DNA of 64,000 bases from Idiomarina baltica OS145. Its GTDB lineage: Bacteria; Pseudomonadota; Gammaproteobacteria; Enterobacterales; Alteromonadaceae. The notes beneath the pieces are model-generated. The model ran no database searches. It was not told the DNA's origin and was given only the letters and a program-made list of their open reading frames with translations. The translations under genes were made by a program, and so were the position numbers. The stretch covers positions 305,771 through 369,770 of the forward strand of contig NZ_CH672405.1 of the NCBI RefSeq assembly GCF_000152885.1, read 5' to 3'. Shown in pieces: positions 10,901 through 19,562 of the stretch. Within the stretch, counting starts at the first letter, position 1, and each line of letters opens with the position of its first letter.

Positions 10901-11289
10901 CCTTCAGCAAACAATGAACCTAAATACGATATCCGGTTCTCGGTTTTTATGGGCTCACGACGCCAAAAAGCTAATCCACCTAGCGTGAGCTGAGCACGAT
11001 TCTGTTGAGATATTTTCTGTGAAATCAAGTCTTCAATAGGCTTGGTTGAATATTCACCGGTGTACTGTCGACGATAATACTCCGCAACCAAAAGACAAAA
11101 TGCTGCGCCCGTATAGTGTGGCAGTCCTTTCGGAGGGTGTTTAATGAGATTTGCATGAGTTAAAAGAGAGATAAGCTTCTGAAATTCGTCAGCTGTAACT
11201 TGGTAAGAATATAACGGTTCGCCTTGCGGACCTTGAAATAGCTCTCGAGTAAAAAGAAACTCGTTGATCCATGCTTTGCAGTTATCCAT
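7948..11289 (-). CDS. druH: DruH-like large protein of a Druantia type III locus
   Basis: A 1113-residue protein with no nuclease, ATPase or methylase motif that I can recognise, and no membrane segments. The N-terminal 300 residues look helical and charged; the middle (about 300-750) is rich in alternating hydrophobic residues typical of beta domains; the C-terminal third looks helical again. It is identified as DruH mainly from context: the first gene of a two-gene operon whose second gene is DruE, which is the composition described for Druantia type III. The start ATG at 11289-11287 lacks a strong Shine-Dalgarno, and the upstream region is very AT-rich. Its role in defence is unknown. The alternative is an unrelated large partner of a DruE-like helicase. 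Confidence 0.7.
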   Translation of the reverse strand: MDNCKAWINEFLFTRELFQGPQGEPLYSYQVTADEFQKLISLLTHANLIKHPPKGLPHYTGAAFCLLVAEYYRRQYTGEYSTKPIEDLISQKISQQNRAQLTLGGLAFWRREPIKTENRISYLGSLFAEGGLPWPLLNSDTHGFGRAIRRGIGAYYKIAAMDKSLTSLMLDNQEELPQVFRTIHTAKLLSGIVERLTKLTEAYPLREVKNPAEYLDEHAKGWNKDFPIPLDIENGRRLINDWLIQAEKSRHQSALEKKRQAELLSEFTSDNYFQLSNRGVDVTSEVVIPRELKIKRSEQEIISTRFEPLIYEGNRLIFRGSPIYASLDQKQDCIQLTFKRTRVEVKRSASAEPLTFKLVSHGSVVFNRTIENSLLDLDASPLVLTEQADRWYIAGSESCSIAETSARLWLPKQCQFGKGESAANLIKVYDFGTLYELSSNALITNADNDEFEIQLCKAQPRSFIRVIGHETNWSTLPITTYFEFPKLNLSDDANFALEDLRIFVNDRRVLNLNHLSNIYGRVQLVIKDNFDKTLFRRTFGVVPHDLKIRTRPARSATPAFIQFMTSARCQVTPNVANGAANYVVIDELDAGKFSLTTCDNKAPVSFNVDVCSDKCSKPVTLRVPFPVAGARIITPMGDAFEGTSLLLDGLLGHRIQLTNSSDKRQRFNIALNVMSRGQVKYVKDDVVFVDHLPIEISLFGMHREITKLLGNLSDQDAAVQLVIQLGQTVLKRVIIQRYNAYLERDGYDLVIKDYECNDIRAPINLRAINIINPEQHPLIIEPILSAETPTGRYAIDKLISSNTTWIVHSDADAELKVRPYVQPGDEVETLVESADLGALTSLHSACNFFHPIERPNLIREQIEKMAVDYNHSGWNYLSILKRKYGHLPLSSFEAWRALGCNSDALALAVFRLELDSMFCERISDELAVVWEFIPVDTWRSARTLFANAIMKLGVPESYADITVREREVALKDIVSAFEYLTDYIQTGDVQAVRQYPYERIIPCWYQELRRFFAENDNWPIDLSHELKAFVMASSLGDGFKQVSSIGYTDAVVYLPMFVACITAGLASPKSLGVPTSQLKFAVTNLSDFGREMWFRPVHAATTAYLIANNNNPN

Positions 11290-11323
11290 GTTCTGATTAT
11301 TATATTTTTTTAATTATGAAATA

Positions 11324-11352
11324 AATTTAAATTGAATCTTCTAGATGATCAA
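11324..11352 (-). promoter_or_regulatory. Candidate sigma-70 promoter for druH-druE
   Basis: On the minus strand TTGATC (11352-11347) is followed after exactly 17 bases by TAAATT (11329-11324), about 35 bases before the druH start codon. Spacing and AT-richness fit a housekeeping promoter. It is a consensus match only. Confidence 0.4.
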
Positions 11353-11645
11353 CCCAAATTTCCCACACAAATTTTGTTTAGGTTATTATTTGAATCTAGG
11401 GATTTTAATAAAGCTACTTCAAGAGTTAGCTACTACAAAGGCCCGTAAACAACTAATCTGATTAAAAACAAACTTGCACGTCAATGCATTACGCTCTCAA
11501 TAAAGCACTCCCTTCCACGAAGCTGGAGTTCGGATCTTAAGTGCATACTGCTGGCAGTGACATCAGATTTTTCCATGGCATAATGACTGCAAATAATGGA
11601 TGACAATAACGCTTAGAACTAGGTTGTACGGGGACGTTAATAACA
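11353..11645. other. Divergent intergenic region between druH and hsdM
   Basis: This stretch separates the divergent Druantia and type I restriction operons. It is AT-rich next to druH and more balanced toward hsdM. I see no ORF with a credible start, no tRNA and no long repeat. The last bases carry a GGGACG element about ten bases before the hsdM ATG that can serve as its ribosome binding site. Confidence 0.5.
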
Positions 11646-13181
11646 ATGACAACGATTAGCCAGGACAGCATCAATAAAGCACTTTGGAACGCTTGTGACA
11701 CCTTTCGCGGTACGATAAATGCCGGAACCTATCAAGACTTTCTTCTGACCATGCTTTTCCTTAAATACATCTCGGATGTATGGCAGGACCATTACGATCA
11801 ATACGTAGCCCAGCATGGTGATGAGCCTGAGCTCATCGAAGAGATGATGAAGAGCGAACGCTTTGTGTTACCGCGTGATGCTAGCTTTTATGCACTCTAT
11901 GACCGTCGCTATGAGCCGGGTAATGGTGAGCGTATAGACCAGGCTCTGCATGCCATTGAAGAAGCCAACGGCACCAAGCTAAAAGACGCTGGTAAAAGTG
12001 TGTTCCAGGACATCAGCTTTAATACCGATAAGCTCGGTGAAGAAAAGCAGAAAAACGACATTCTCCGACACTTGCTCGAAGACTTCGCCAAGCCAGAGCT
12101 TAACTTAAAACCCAGTCGCGTAGGTTCACTGGATGTTATCGGTAACGCGTACGAGTATCTGATTAAACACTTTGCAGCCAGCGGCGGCCAAAAAGCCGGT
12201 GAGTTTTATACCCCACCTGAAATATCCGACTTGATAGCAGAGCTACTCGACCCTCAACCCGGTGACAGCATTTGTGACCCGGCCTGTGGCTCCGGTTCTT
12301 TATTGATGAAGTGTGGCCGCAAAGTTATCGCAAACCATGACAGCAAAGAATATGCCCTGTTCGGTCAGGAAGCTATTGGCTCCACCTGGTCATTAGCCAA
12401 AATGAACATGTTCCTGCATGGTGAGGATAATCATAAAATTGAATGGGGCGATACCATTCGTAATCCTAAGCTGTTGGATAAAAACGGCGACCTGATGCTG
12501 TTTGATATCGTCACCGCTAACCCACCTTTTAGTCTGGATAAATGGGGTCATGATGACGCAGAGAACGACAAGTTCAGTCGCTTCCGTCGTGGCGTACCGC
12601 CCAAAACCAAAGGCGACTATGCGTTTATCCTGCACATGATAGAAACACTGAAGCCCGCGTCTTCGTCGAAACGCGGGGGCCGCATGGGCGTGGTTGTACC
12701 ACACGGCGTATTATTCCGAGGCTCGAAAGAAGGCAAAATTCGCCAGCAACTGATTGACGAAAACCTATTAGACGCCGTTATCGGCCTACCCGAGAAGCTT
12801 TTCTACGGCACCGGCATTCCAGCCGCTATTTTGGTGTTCAAAAAATCGAAGTCCGATGACAAAGTACTGTTCATCGACGCCTCGCGTGAATTTAAATCCG
12901 GTAAAAACCAAAACCAGCTAAGCGACGACAATATTCAGAAAATCGTCGATACCTACCACAGCCGCGAAACCGTCGAAAAATACTCGTACCTGGCAACACT
13001 CGGGGAAATTCAAGAAAACGATTACAACCTGAACATCCCCCGCTACGTCGACACCTTCGAGGAAGAGGAAGAAATCGATTTGATGGCAGTTCGAGTAGAG
13101 CGCCAAAAGCTAAAAGTAGAACTGGAGGAATTGGAAAGCCAGATGGAAAAATATCTGGAGGAGTTGGGTTATGGCTCGTAA
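11646..13181 (+). CDS. hsdM: Type I restriction-modification N6-adenine methyltransferase HsdM
   Basis: The modification subunit of a type I system; with HsdS it methylates adenines at the recognition sequence using S-adenosylmethionine. At 511 residues it has the usual length. An HsdM N-terminal helical domain covers roughly 1-140. The methylase core follows, with FYTPPEISDLIAELLDP upstream of motif I DPACGSGSLL (about 211-220) and the catalytic motif IV NPPF (about 292-295), which marks an N6-adenine enzyme. A charged coiled-coil tail (VERQKLKVELEELESQMEKY) would contact HsdS. Its last 11 bases overlap the start of hsdS, which supports translational coupling. It is the first gene of the operon and diverges from druH. 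Confidence 0.95.
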   Translation: MTTISQDSINKALWNACDTFRGTINAGTYQDFLLTMLFLKYISDVWQDHYDQYVAQHGDEPELIEEMMKSERFVLPRDASFYALYDRRYEPGNGERIDQALHAIEEANGTKLKDAGKSVFQDISFNTDKLGEEKQKNDILRHLLEDFAKPELNLKPSRVGSLDVIGNAYEYLIKHFAASGGQKAGEFYTPPEISDLIAELLDPQPGDSICDPACGSGSLLMKCGRKVIANHDSKEYALFGQEAIGSTWSLAKMNMFLHGEDNHKIEWGDTIRNPKLLDKNGDLMLFDIVTANPPFSLDKWGHDDAENDKFSRFRRGVPPKTKGDYAFILHMIETLKPASSSKRGGRMGVVVPHGVLFRGSKEGKIRQQLIDENLLDAVIGLPEKLFYGTGIPAAILVFKKSKSDDKVLFIDASREFKSGKNQNQLSDDNIQKIVDTYHSRETVEKYSYLATLGEIQENDYNLNIPRYVDTFEEEEEIDLMAVRVERQKLKVELEELESQMEKYLEELGYGS

Positions 13182-14430
13182 ATTGGATGAGTCATCAGTT
13201 CCGAAACGTTGGAGGTATGAGTTATTAGACAAAATGGCTACGAGATGCAGTGGCCATACACCTAGCAAGTCATACCCTGAATACTGGAACGGAGGTATTA
13301 AGTGGGTCTCCCTGACAGATAGTTACCGGTTGGATCAAGGGTATATATACGAAACGGATAAAGAGATTTCCGCTGAGGGCATCAAGAATAGCTCAGCTCA
13401 GTTGCATCCAGCTGAAACGGTTATATTGTCTCGAGATGCAGGCATTGGTAAAAGTGCGGTTCTTGCTGAGCCAATGGCTGTCAGCCAGCACTTTATAGCT
13501 TGGATATGCGATAATAAAGAAACGTTACATAGTTGGTTTTTATATAATTGGCTTCAGCTGAATAAACCAGAATTTGAACGCCAAGCTGTTGGATCCACGA
13601 TAAAAACTATCGGGTTACCATATTTTAAAAAGCTTAAAGTTCTCGCCCCACCATTTTCCGAGCAACAGAAAATAGCCCAAATCCTCTCAACCTGGGATAA
13701 GGCCATCACCACCACCGAGCAACTGCTCGCCAATAGCCAGCAGCAGAAAAAAGCCCTCATGCAACAACTGCTCACCGGCAAAAAGCGCCTGCTGGATGAG
13801 AATGGTGTGCGGTTTGGTGGGGAGTGGGAATGCTTTACATTAAATGACTTGTTCACTTTTAAGCGAGGTAAAGGCCTATCAAAAAGCGATATTAGCACGA
13901 CAGGCAAGAATCGGTGCGTGCTATACGGTGAGTTGTATACTCGCTACGCAGAGGTCATTGATAACGTAAACAGTAGAACTGATAAGAATGAAGCAGAACT
14001 CTCGGAATCAGGAGACATATTGATACCAAGCTCTACTACTACCAGTGGTATCGATTTAGCAAACGCGACAGCCATCCTGGAGAATGGTGTATTGCTTGGT
14101 GGTGATATAAATATCTTACGACCACGTTCGAAGTTATCGTCCCAATTTATGGCTCATGTTCTTACTCATATCAAACGTTACGAAATAGCCTCTTTAGCTC
14201 AAGGTATAACAATCATCCATCTTTATGGGTCAGATTTGAAAAAATTGAAGGTTTGGATACCCCGAAAGCTGGACGAGCAAATTAAAATTTCGCAGGTACT
14301 ATCCGCGATAGACAAAGCGTCTCTGAAACTTCAAATTAAGCTTGATATTCTAAAACAGGAAAAAAAATCCCTAATGCAACAACTGCTCACCGGCAAACGT
14401 CGCGTGAAAGTTGATGAGGAGGCAGCATGA
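13171..14430 (+). CDS. hsdS: Type I restriction-modification specificity subunit HsdS
   Basis: The 419-residue DNA-recognition subunit with two target recognition domains, about 10-165 and 220-380. Each is followed by a conserved helical spacer. The two spacers carry the same MQQLLTGK motif, at about residues 197-204 and 402-409, encoded by a 24-base perfect repeat (13759-13782 and 14374-14397). These spacers set the distance between the two half-sites of the bipartite recognition sequence. The start lies inside the end of hsdM, and its stop overlaps the ATG of the following GIY-YIG gene, so the genes form one tight operon. The recognition sequence cannot be read from the protein. Confidence 0.93.
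   Translation: MARKLDESSVPKRWRYELLDKMATRCSGHTPSKSYPEYWNGGIKWVSLTDSYRLDQGYIYETDKEISAEGIKNSSAQLHPAETVILSRDAGIGKSAVLAEPMAVSQHFIAWICDNKETLHSWFLYNWLQLNKPEFERQAVGSTIKTIGLPYFKKLKVLAPPFSEQQKIAQILSTWDKAITTTEQLLANSQQQKKALMQQLLTGKKRLLDENGVRFGGEWECFTLNDLFTFKRGKGLSKSDISTTGKNRCVLYGELYTRYAEVIDNVNSRTDKNEAELSESGDILIPSSTTTSGIDLANATAILENGVLLGGDINILRPRSKLSSQFMAHVLTHIKRYEIASLAQGITIIHLYGSDLKKLKVWIPRKLDEQIKISQVLSAIDKASLKLQIKLDILKQEKKSLMQQLLTGKRRVKVDEEAA
13759..13782 (+). repeat. 24-bp direct repeat, copy 1 (central spacer of hsdS)
   Basis: This copy is identical to 14374-14397. It begins ATGCAACAACTG and encodes the MQQLLTGK spacer motif between the two target recognition domains. Confidence 0.9.
14374..14397 (+). 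repeat. 24-bp direct repeat, copy 2 (distal spacer of hsdS)
   Basis: This copy lies 615 bases after copy 1, an exact multiple of three. Recombination between the copies would therefore delete the second recognition domain in frame. Confidence 0.9.
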
Positions 14431-15308
14431 CGGATAAGCAACCAAGAACCATCCAAATCTTCTTACCTAACGGGGATCCATCGGGGATTCGCGTTGCTGA
14501 AGTCACCACCTCAATTGTTCGGTTAATTGAAGTACCGCGTAATCAAATTGGTGAGTTTCTTAAAATGCAGGAAGCGCATCAGGTTGGACTTTACTTTCTT
14601 GTTGGCAGAGAGAACCAGGACGAAGTTTATATCGGTCAGTCCGGCGATGTCGGGCATCGCTTGGGTCAGCACTTAAAAGATGACTCGAAGGACTGGGAAC
14701 GAGCGTTAGTGTTAATCTCACTCACCAATAACCTGACACAAACCCACGTGCTTTACCTTGAGTCGTTAAGTATTGAAAAAGCACGCCAGTGCGGTCGCTA
14801 CGAATTGGTCAACGGTAATCGAGGGCAGAAGCCTCATACCCCAATTCCATTAAAAGCTGACTGCGATGAAATACATCGTGTCGGCTCATTGTTACTGGCC
14901 ACACTGGGCTATCCTATTTTTGAAGCGTTGGTCGATGCCGAAGAAGCCGCCACAGAAGAAGTCTTTTACTGTCAGCGCGGTGGCGTCGATGCCAAAGCCT
15001 TTTACACCAATGAAGGGATGGTTATTTTAAAAGGCTCATCAGCGCCTTATGTCCCCAAACGCAAAACAACACAACCACGCTTAATAGCCCAGCGTGATTC
15101 GCTGCTAGAGAAAGGCGTGTTGGCTAAGGATGGTGACAACGTCGTTTTCCAAAAAGACTACCTATTCAAAACGCCCAGTGGGGCATCCTGCCTTTTAGTC
15201 CTTGGTGCTACAAATGGCTGGAAGGAATGGAAAACCAAACACGGTCAAACACTGGATGATTACGTTGGACGCGATAACGATATCAGCGAATCTCAAAACC
15301 AGGAATGA
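14427..15308 (+). CDS. GIY-YIG nuclease-family protein with DUF4357
   Basis: A 293-residue protein. Its N-terminal part holds a GIY-YIG-like core: GLYFLVG (about residues 50-56), then VYIGQSGDVGHRLGQHL with the conserved Arg (about 67-83) and a glutamate in LYLESLSIEKA as candidate metal ligand. The C-terminal 80 residues match DUF4357 (SLLEKGVL, then FKTPSGASCLLVLG and a WKEWKTKHGQTLDDY ending). Such proteins recur inside type I restriction operons; their role is not established, and the first motif is degenerate (GLY rather than GIY). It overlaps hsdS by four bases (ATGA) and is separated from hsdR by a 156-base gap with a strong hairpin. It may be an extra nuclease or a regulator of the system. 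Confidence 0.8.
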   Translation: MTDKQPRTIQIFLPNGDPSGIRVAEVTTSIVRLIEVPRNQIGEFLKMQEAHQVGLYFLVGRENQDEVYIGQSGDVGHRLGQHLKDDSKDWERALVLISLTNNLTQTHVLYLESLSIEKARQCGRYELVNGNRGQKPHTPIPLKADCDEIHRVGSLLLATLGYPIFEALVDAEEAATEEVFYCQRGGVDAKAFYTNEGMVILKGSSAPYVPKRKTTQPRLIAQRDSLLEKGVLAKDGDNVVFQKDYLFKTPSGASCLLVLGATNGWKEWKTKHGQTLDDYVGRDNDISESQNQE

Positions 15309-15360
15309 CAATAGCTGAACAGGCAGTAGTCAACTTTGTGTTTACTACTGAGTAGAGCTG

Positions 15361-15385
15361 AGTTGTTCGGTTTCGCCGAACAACT
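15361..15385. other. Strong 10-bp hairpin upstream of hsdR
   Basis: AGTTGTTCGG (15361-15370) pairs perfectly with CCGAACAACT (15376-15385) across a 5-base loop. The T-rich stretch TTATTTTTTGATT starts about 15 bases later, so it may act as a weak terminator, an attenuator or a dimeric operator controlling hsdR separately from hsdM and hsdS. Confidence 0.55.
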
Positions 15386-15464
15386 TAATCTGGTAGCTTA
15401 TTTTTTGATTTAAAAATAATAAAAAGCGTCTGTTGCCATCAGGTGACGTTACGCGGAGAAGACA

Positions 15465-18400
15465 ATGGAACAGTTTGCCCCCAAATTTCAGGAAGAATAC
15501 GCCGCTAAAATACCGGCGATGACGCTATTAGCCGGTTTGGGGTGGACGTTTTTATCGCCGCAAGAAGCGCTGTCGCTGCGTGGTGGCAAGCAAGACCGTG
15601 TGGTACTCCGTGAGGTATTACGTGATTTACTGAGCAAGCGTACCTTTCATTATGCCGGTAGGAGCTATCCGCTATCCGAAAACTCCATTGATAACATTGT
15701 CTCGCATCTGTGCAGTCCTGCCCTGAATGAGGGCCTCCAGCATGCCAACGAAGCGATTTATAACCATTTAATGTACGGCATCCCGGTGACTGAATTTATC
15801 GACGGCAAAAAGGTCACGCCGACTGTATCCATCATCGACTGGCAAAATCCAGGCAACAACCAATTTCACTTTACCGAAGAGTACACGGTGACACGTGCCG
15901 GTGGCTTTGACAGTCGCCGCCCTGACCTGGTTTGCTTTGTTAATGGCTTGCCACTGGTGGTCATTGAAGCCAAACGCCCTGACGGCAACAGCCAGAAAGG
16001 CCCAACGATTAACGAAGGTATTTCACAGAGTCTACGTAACCAACGCCCTGACGAAGTCCCTCACCTGTTTGCCTATTCGCAGCTGTTATTATCGGTTAAC
16101 GGTATTGATGGGCGTTATGGCACTGTCGAGACCCCGGAAAAGTTCTGGGCCGCCTGGAAAGAAGAAGATATCAGCGATGCTGAAATGCTGGCGCTAAAAA
16201 ATAAAACGCTGGATGATGCCACCCTACAACATTTGTTCGACCACCGGGACAATCGCGACCTGAGCTGGTATCAAAACCTGCTTGCTGGTGGTGAGCTGAT
16301 GGTAACCGGGCAGGATAAACTGTTGATAAGCCTGCTCTCTAAAGATCGTCTGTTCGACATGATCCGCTACTTCACCATTTTCGATAAAAAAATTGGCAAG
16401 ATTGTGGGTCGTTACCAACAAGTCTTTGGCATCAAGCGTTTGCTTGAGCGTATTCAAAAGCGTAACAGTAAAGGTGGTCGCGAAGGTGGTGTTATCTGGC
16501 ATACCACCGGCTCGGGTAAGTCCTTCACCATGGTGTTTTTATCTAAAGCGCTGATTTTGCACGAAGAGCTGAAGCAATGCCGGGTCATTGTTGTCACCGA
16601 CCGTGTTGATTTAGAAAACCAGCTCTCGAAGACCTTTGCCTCTGGCGGCGAGTTATCCAGTAAGAAAGACAAAGAGGCGGCCATGGCTACCTCGGGTAAA
16701 CGCCTGGCTCAGCAAATTGGTAAGGGCAACGAGCGCATTATCTTTACGCTGATTCAGAAGTTTAACTCAGCCACCAAACTGCCTGAGTGTTATAACAACA
16801 GCCCGAATATTATTGTGCTGATTGATGAGGGCCACCGCAGCCAGGGCGGCGAAAACAACATTCGCATGAACCAGGCACTGCCGAATGCGTCATTTGTCGC
16901 CTTTACCGGTACACCGCTGTTAAAAGACGATAAAACGACCAACAAGTTCGGTCCTATCGTTCACGCGTACACCATGCAACGTGCGGTGGAAGATAAAACC
17001 GTCACGCCCCTACTCTACGAAGAGCGCATACCCGACCTGGATGTTAACGAGCGCGCCATCGACGCCTGGTTCGAGCGTATGACGGATGGTTTAAGTGACG
17101 AGCAAAAAGGCGATTTAAAGAAAAAGTTCAGTCGCCGGGGTCAGGTGTATGGCACAGACGAGCGCATAAAGCTGATTGCGTACGACATCGCCCATCACTT
17201 CGACAAAAACATCGATGAAGGCTTAAAGGGCCAGCTGTGCTGCGATAGCAAAGCCTCCGCCATCAAGTACAAAAAATACCTGGACGAAGTCGGGCTGTTT
17301 GAATCCGCTGTAGTCATGAGCTCGCCCGATACCCGCGAAGGCAATACCTCGGTTGACGAGAAAGCCATGCCAGAAGTCAGTAAGTGGTGGAAAGAGCACG
17401 TCGGCTCATCTGATGAACAGAATTACACCAAAGAGCTGGTCGAGCGATTTGATAAAGACCCGAAGCTGAAGCTGTTGATTGTGGTTGATAAGCTATTAAC
17501 CGGTTTTGATGAGCCGAAAAACGCCGTGCTCTATATCGACAAACCGCTTAAAGGCCATAACCTCATTCAGGCGATTGCCCGGGTTAACCGCCTACACCCC
17601 GACAAGAAGTTTGGACTACTGATTGATTATCGCGGCATTCTGTCCGAACTGGATACCACCATAAAGGAATATCAGGATCTGGCTTCACGTACACAAGGCG
17701 GGTACGACATCGACGACATTGATGGCCTGTACCAACAAATGAGTACCGAGTACAAACGCCTACCCCAACTTTATAAAGAGCTATGGGCGATATTTGACGG
17801 TGTTAAGAATAAATCAGACACCGAAGCCCTGCGTCATGCCCTGTTGCCTCGCATGGAAGAAATTAACGGTGAGATGGTGGATAAAAACCAAAAACGCCGC
17901 GAAGACTTTTACGAAGCACTCACAGCCTTTGCCACTTGCCTTAAAGTTGCACTGCAGTCGGCTACCTTCTTTGACGATAAGAGCTTTACCGAAAAGGACC
18001 GTCGACAATACAAAGAAACGGTTAAACAGTTATCCAGCCTTCGCCAAACTGTGCAACAGGATTCCGGCGAGCGTGTCAGTTACGACGAGTACGCGCACGA
18101 GGTGAAAAAATTGCTGAATAAACACGTCGTTGGTGTCGAAGTGCGTGACTCGGAAGGCGTCTACGAAGTCGGTAAAATGGGTCAGAAGCAAGAGCCAGAG
18201 GACTGGAGCGAGGACAAGACTCGTAACGAAACTGATATCATTAAAACCCGTGTCACTAAGATGATTGAACAAGAGCTCGGTGATGACCCTTACGCTCAAG
18301 AAGCCTTTTCTAAGCTCCTGCGTGAAGCTATTGAAGAAGCGGAAAAACTGTTTGACCACCCGCTGAAACAGTACATGCTGTTCCGCGAATTTGAGGAGCA

Positions 18401-18746
18401 GGTACAAGAGCGTCGTCTGGATGATATCCCTGAACGGTTGACCGGCAACCATCATGCGCAAGCCTATTACGGCGTGTTCAAAAAGCACCTACCCGAGGCG
18501 TTTACAGTAATGGATGAACAGGCACAGGATAAATGGGTGGAGATTGCGTTTGATGTCGATAACATCGTTAGCCAGTCCGTTGCGGAAAACTCGATTAACC
18601 CGAATAACATTGAAGCTGATATTCGCAAAAAGCTACTGCCGAAGATTTTTGCGGAATGCAAGGCCGTCGGCGGCGGTATCGAACAGGCGAAAAAGATTGT
18701 CGAAGCGATTGTGCAGGTTGTTCGTGTTGGGCAATTAGGTCATTAA
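15465..18746 (+). CDS. hsdR: Type I restriction endonuclease subunit HsdR
   Basis: A 1093-residue motor and nuclease subunit that translocates and cuts unmethylated DNA together with HsdM and HsdS. The PD-(D/E)XK nuclease is visible as RRPDLVCF and VVIEAKRP (about residues 150-172). The helicase core has Walker A TTGSGKS at 347-353, DEGH at 454-457, FTGTPL near 485, and the second RecA lobe with LLTGFDEP and QAIARVNRLH around 680-715. A long helical C-terminal domain would dock on the methylase. Length is normal and no frame break is seen, so the system looks intact. It is followed after three bases by a metallopeptidase gene, a common neighbour in type I loci. Confidence 0.95.
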   Translation: MEQFAPKFQEEYAAKIPAMTLLAGLGWTFLSPQEALSLRGGKQDRVVLREVLRDLLSKRTFHYAGRSYPLSENSIDNIVSHLCSPALNEGLQHANEAIYNHLMYGIPVTEFIDGKKVTPTVSIIDWQNPGNNQFHFTEEYTVTRAGGFDSRRPDLVCFVNGLPLVVIEAKRPDGNSQKGPTINEGISQSLRNQRPDEVPHLFAYSQLLLSVNGIDGRYGTVETPEKFWAAWKEEDISDAEMLALKNKTLDDATLQHLFDHRDNRDLSWYQNLLAGGELMVTGQDKLLISLLSKDRLFDMIRYFTIFDKKIGKIVGRYQQVFGIKRLLERIQKRNSKGGREGGVIWHTTGSGKSFTMVFLSKALILHEELKQCRVIVVTDRVDLENQLSKTFASGGELSSKKDKEAAMATSGKRLAQQIGKGNERIIFTLIQKFNSATKLPECYNNSPNIIVLIDEGHRSQGGENNIRMNQALPNASFVAFTGTPLLKDDKTTNKFGPIVHAYTMQRAVEDKTVTPLLYEERIPDLDVNERAIDAWFERMTDGLSDEQKGDLKKKFSRRGQVYGTDERIKLIAYDIAHHFDKNIDEGLKGQLCCDSKASAIKYKKYLDEVGLFESAVVMSSPDTREGNTSVDEKAMPEVSKWWKEHVGSSDEQNYTKELVERFDKDPKLKLLIVVDKLLTGFDEPKNAVLYIDKPLKGHNLIQAIARVNRLHPDKKFGLLIDYRGILSELDTTIKEYQDLASRTQGGYDIDDIDGLYQQMSTEYKRLPQLYKELWAIFDGVKNKSDTEALRHALLPRMEEINGEMVDKNQKRREDFYEALTAFATCLKVALQSATFFDDKSFTEKDRRQYKETVKQLSSLRQTVQQDSGERVSYDEYAHEVKKLLNKHVVGVEVRDSEGVYEVGKMGQKQEPEDWSEDKTRNETDIIKTRVTKMIEQELGDDPYAQEAFSKLLREAIEEAEKLFDHPLKQYMLFREFEEQVQERRLDDIPERLTGNHHAQAYYGVFKKHLPEAFTVMDEQAQDKWVEIAFDVDNIVSQSVAENSINPNNIEADIRKKLLPKIFAECKAVGGGIEQAKKIVEAIVQVVRVGQLGH

Positions 18747-18749
18747 GCC

Positions 18750-19532
18750 ATGAACGTTGCTATACGTTTTGTTAATCAGGTTACTGAGAAGCATCAGCCA
18801 TACGGGGATAAACTCAGCTTTTATTACGCCGACGAGCTGATTGAGTTTGATCGCGTTGCCGCCAAAAGCCCTGATCGTAAAATTAAAATCAAAGTGTTGC
18901 CGGATTGCTCGGTAAAAGTAGCCGCACCGGTTGATAGCTCTGATGACGACGTATTGCGTGCCGCCAAAAAACGGGCGCGCTGGATTTATCAGCAATTGCG
19001 AGAGTTTCGTAAACAACTAACGCACATTACGCCACGCCGTTATGTTAGCGGTGAAAGTCATTACTACCTGGGCAAGCAATACGTACTCAAAGTACTGATA
19101 AAACCCGACCAGGCAGCCGGTGTTAAACTGCTTCGAGGTCAACTTGAAGTCAACGTGCGTGAGTACACAGCTGAGCGCGTAAAGGCAGCATTAAAAGGCT
19201 GGTATAAGGTCAGAGCCAAAGACGTCTTCCACAAGCGCTTAGACGCCGTTTTAGAGCAAGCATTGTGGGTTGATAAACGCCCTCCTCTGCGAATACTCAC
19301 CATGCAAACGCAATGGGGAAGCTGCTCTCCTAACGGACGCATCACCCTAAACCCACTGTTGGTAAAAGCCCCCCGCGAATGCATCGACTACGTCATATTG
19401 CACGAGCTCTGCCACATAGCCGAACACAACCATAGTGAGCGTTTTTATCGGCTAATGGGACGGGTTATGCCGGATTGGGAACGTGTGAAGAACCAGCTAG
19501 ATCAGATGGCTGGGCGGATTTTTAATGGGTAG
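18750..19532 (+). CDS. YgjP/SprT-like M48-related metallopeptidase
   Basis: A 260-residue member of the YgjP (DUF45) family. The zinc site is visible as HELCH (residues 218-222) followed by EHNHSERF, giving the HExxH plus third histidine pattern of this family. The preceding MQTQWGSCSPNGRITLN block is the other conserved signature. The N-terminal 100 residues form the usual DUF45 substrate domain. The gene lies three bases after hsdR and is almost certainly co-transcribed with it. YgjP-like proteins accompany many type I restriction loci, but their substrate there is unknown; it could process a restriction subunit or be a passenger. Confidence 0.85.
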   Translation: MNVAIRFVNQVTEKHQPYGDKLSFYYADELIEFDRVAAKSPDRKIKIKVLPDCSVKVAAPVDSSDDDVLRAAKKRARWIYQQLREFRKQLTHITPRRYVSGESHYYLGKQYVLKVLIKPDQAAGVKLLRGQLEVNVREYTAERVKAALKGWYKVRAKDVFHKRLDAVLEQALWVDKRPPLRILTMQTQWGSCSPNGRITLNPLLVKAPRECIDYVILHELCHIAEHNHSERFYRLMGRVMPDWERVKNQLDQMAGRIFNG

Positions 19533-19562
19533 GCAGAATAAATTTAAATAAGGTGTCGACTA

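Noticed and set aside
1639..11289. Reading the giant helicase as DISARM (DrmA/DrmB) or Dpd
   Set aside because: The DISARM methylase and phospholipase-D genes and the other Dpd genes are missing; the nearby methylase belongs to a complete hsdMSR set on the other strand.
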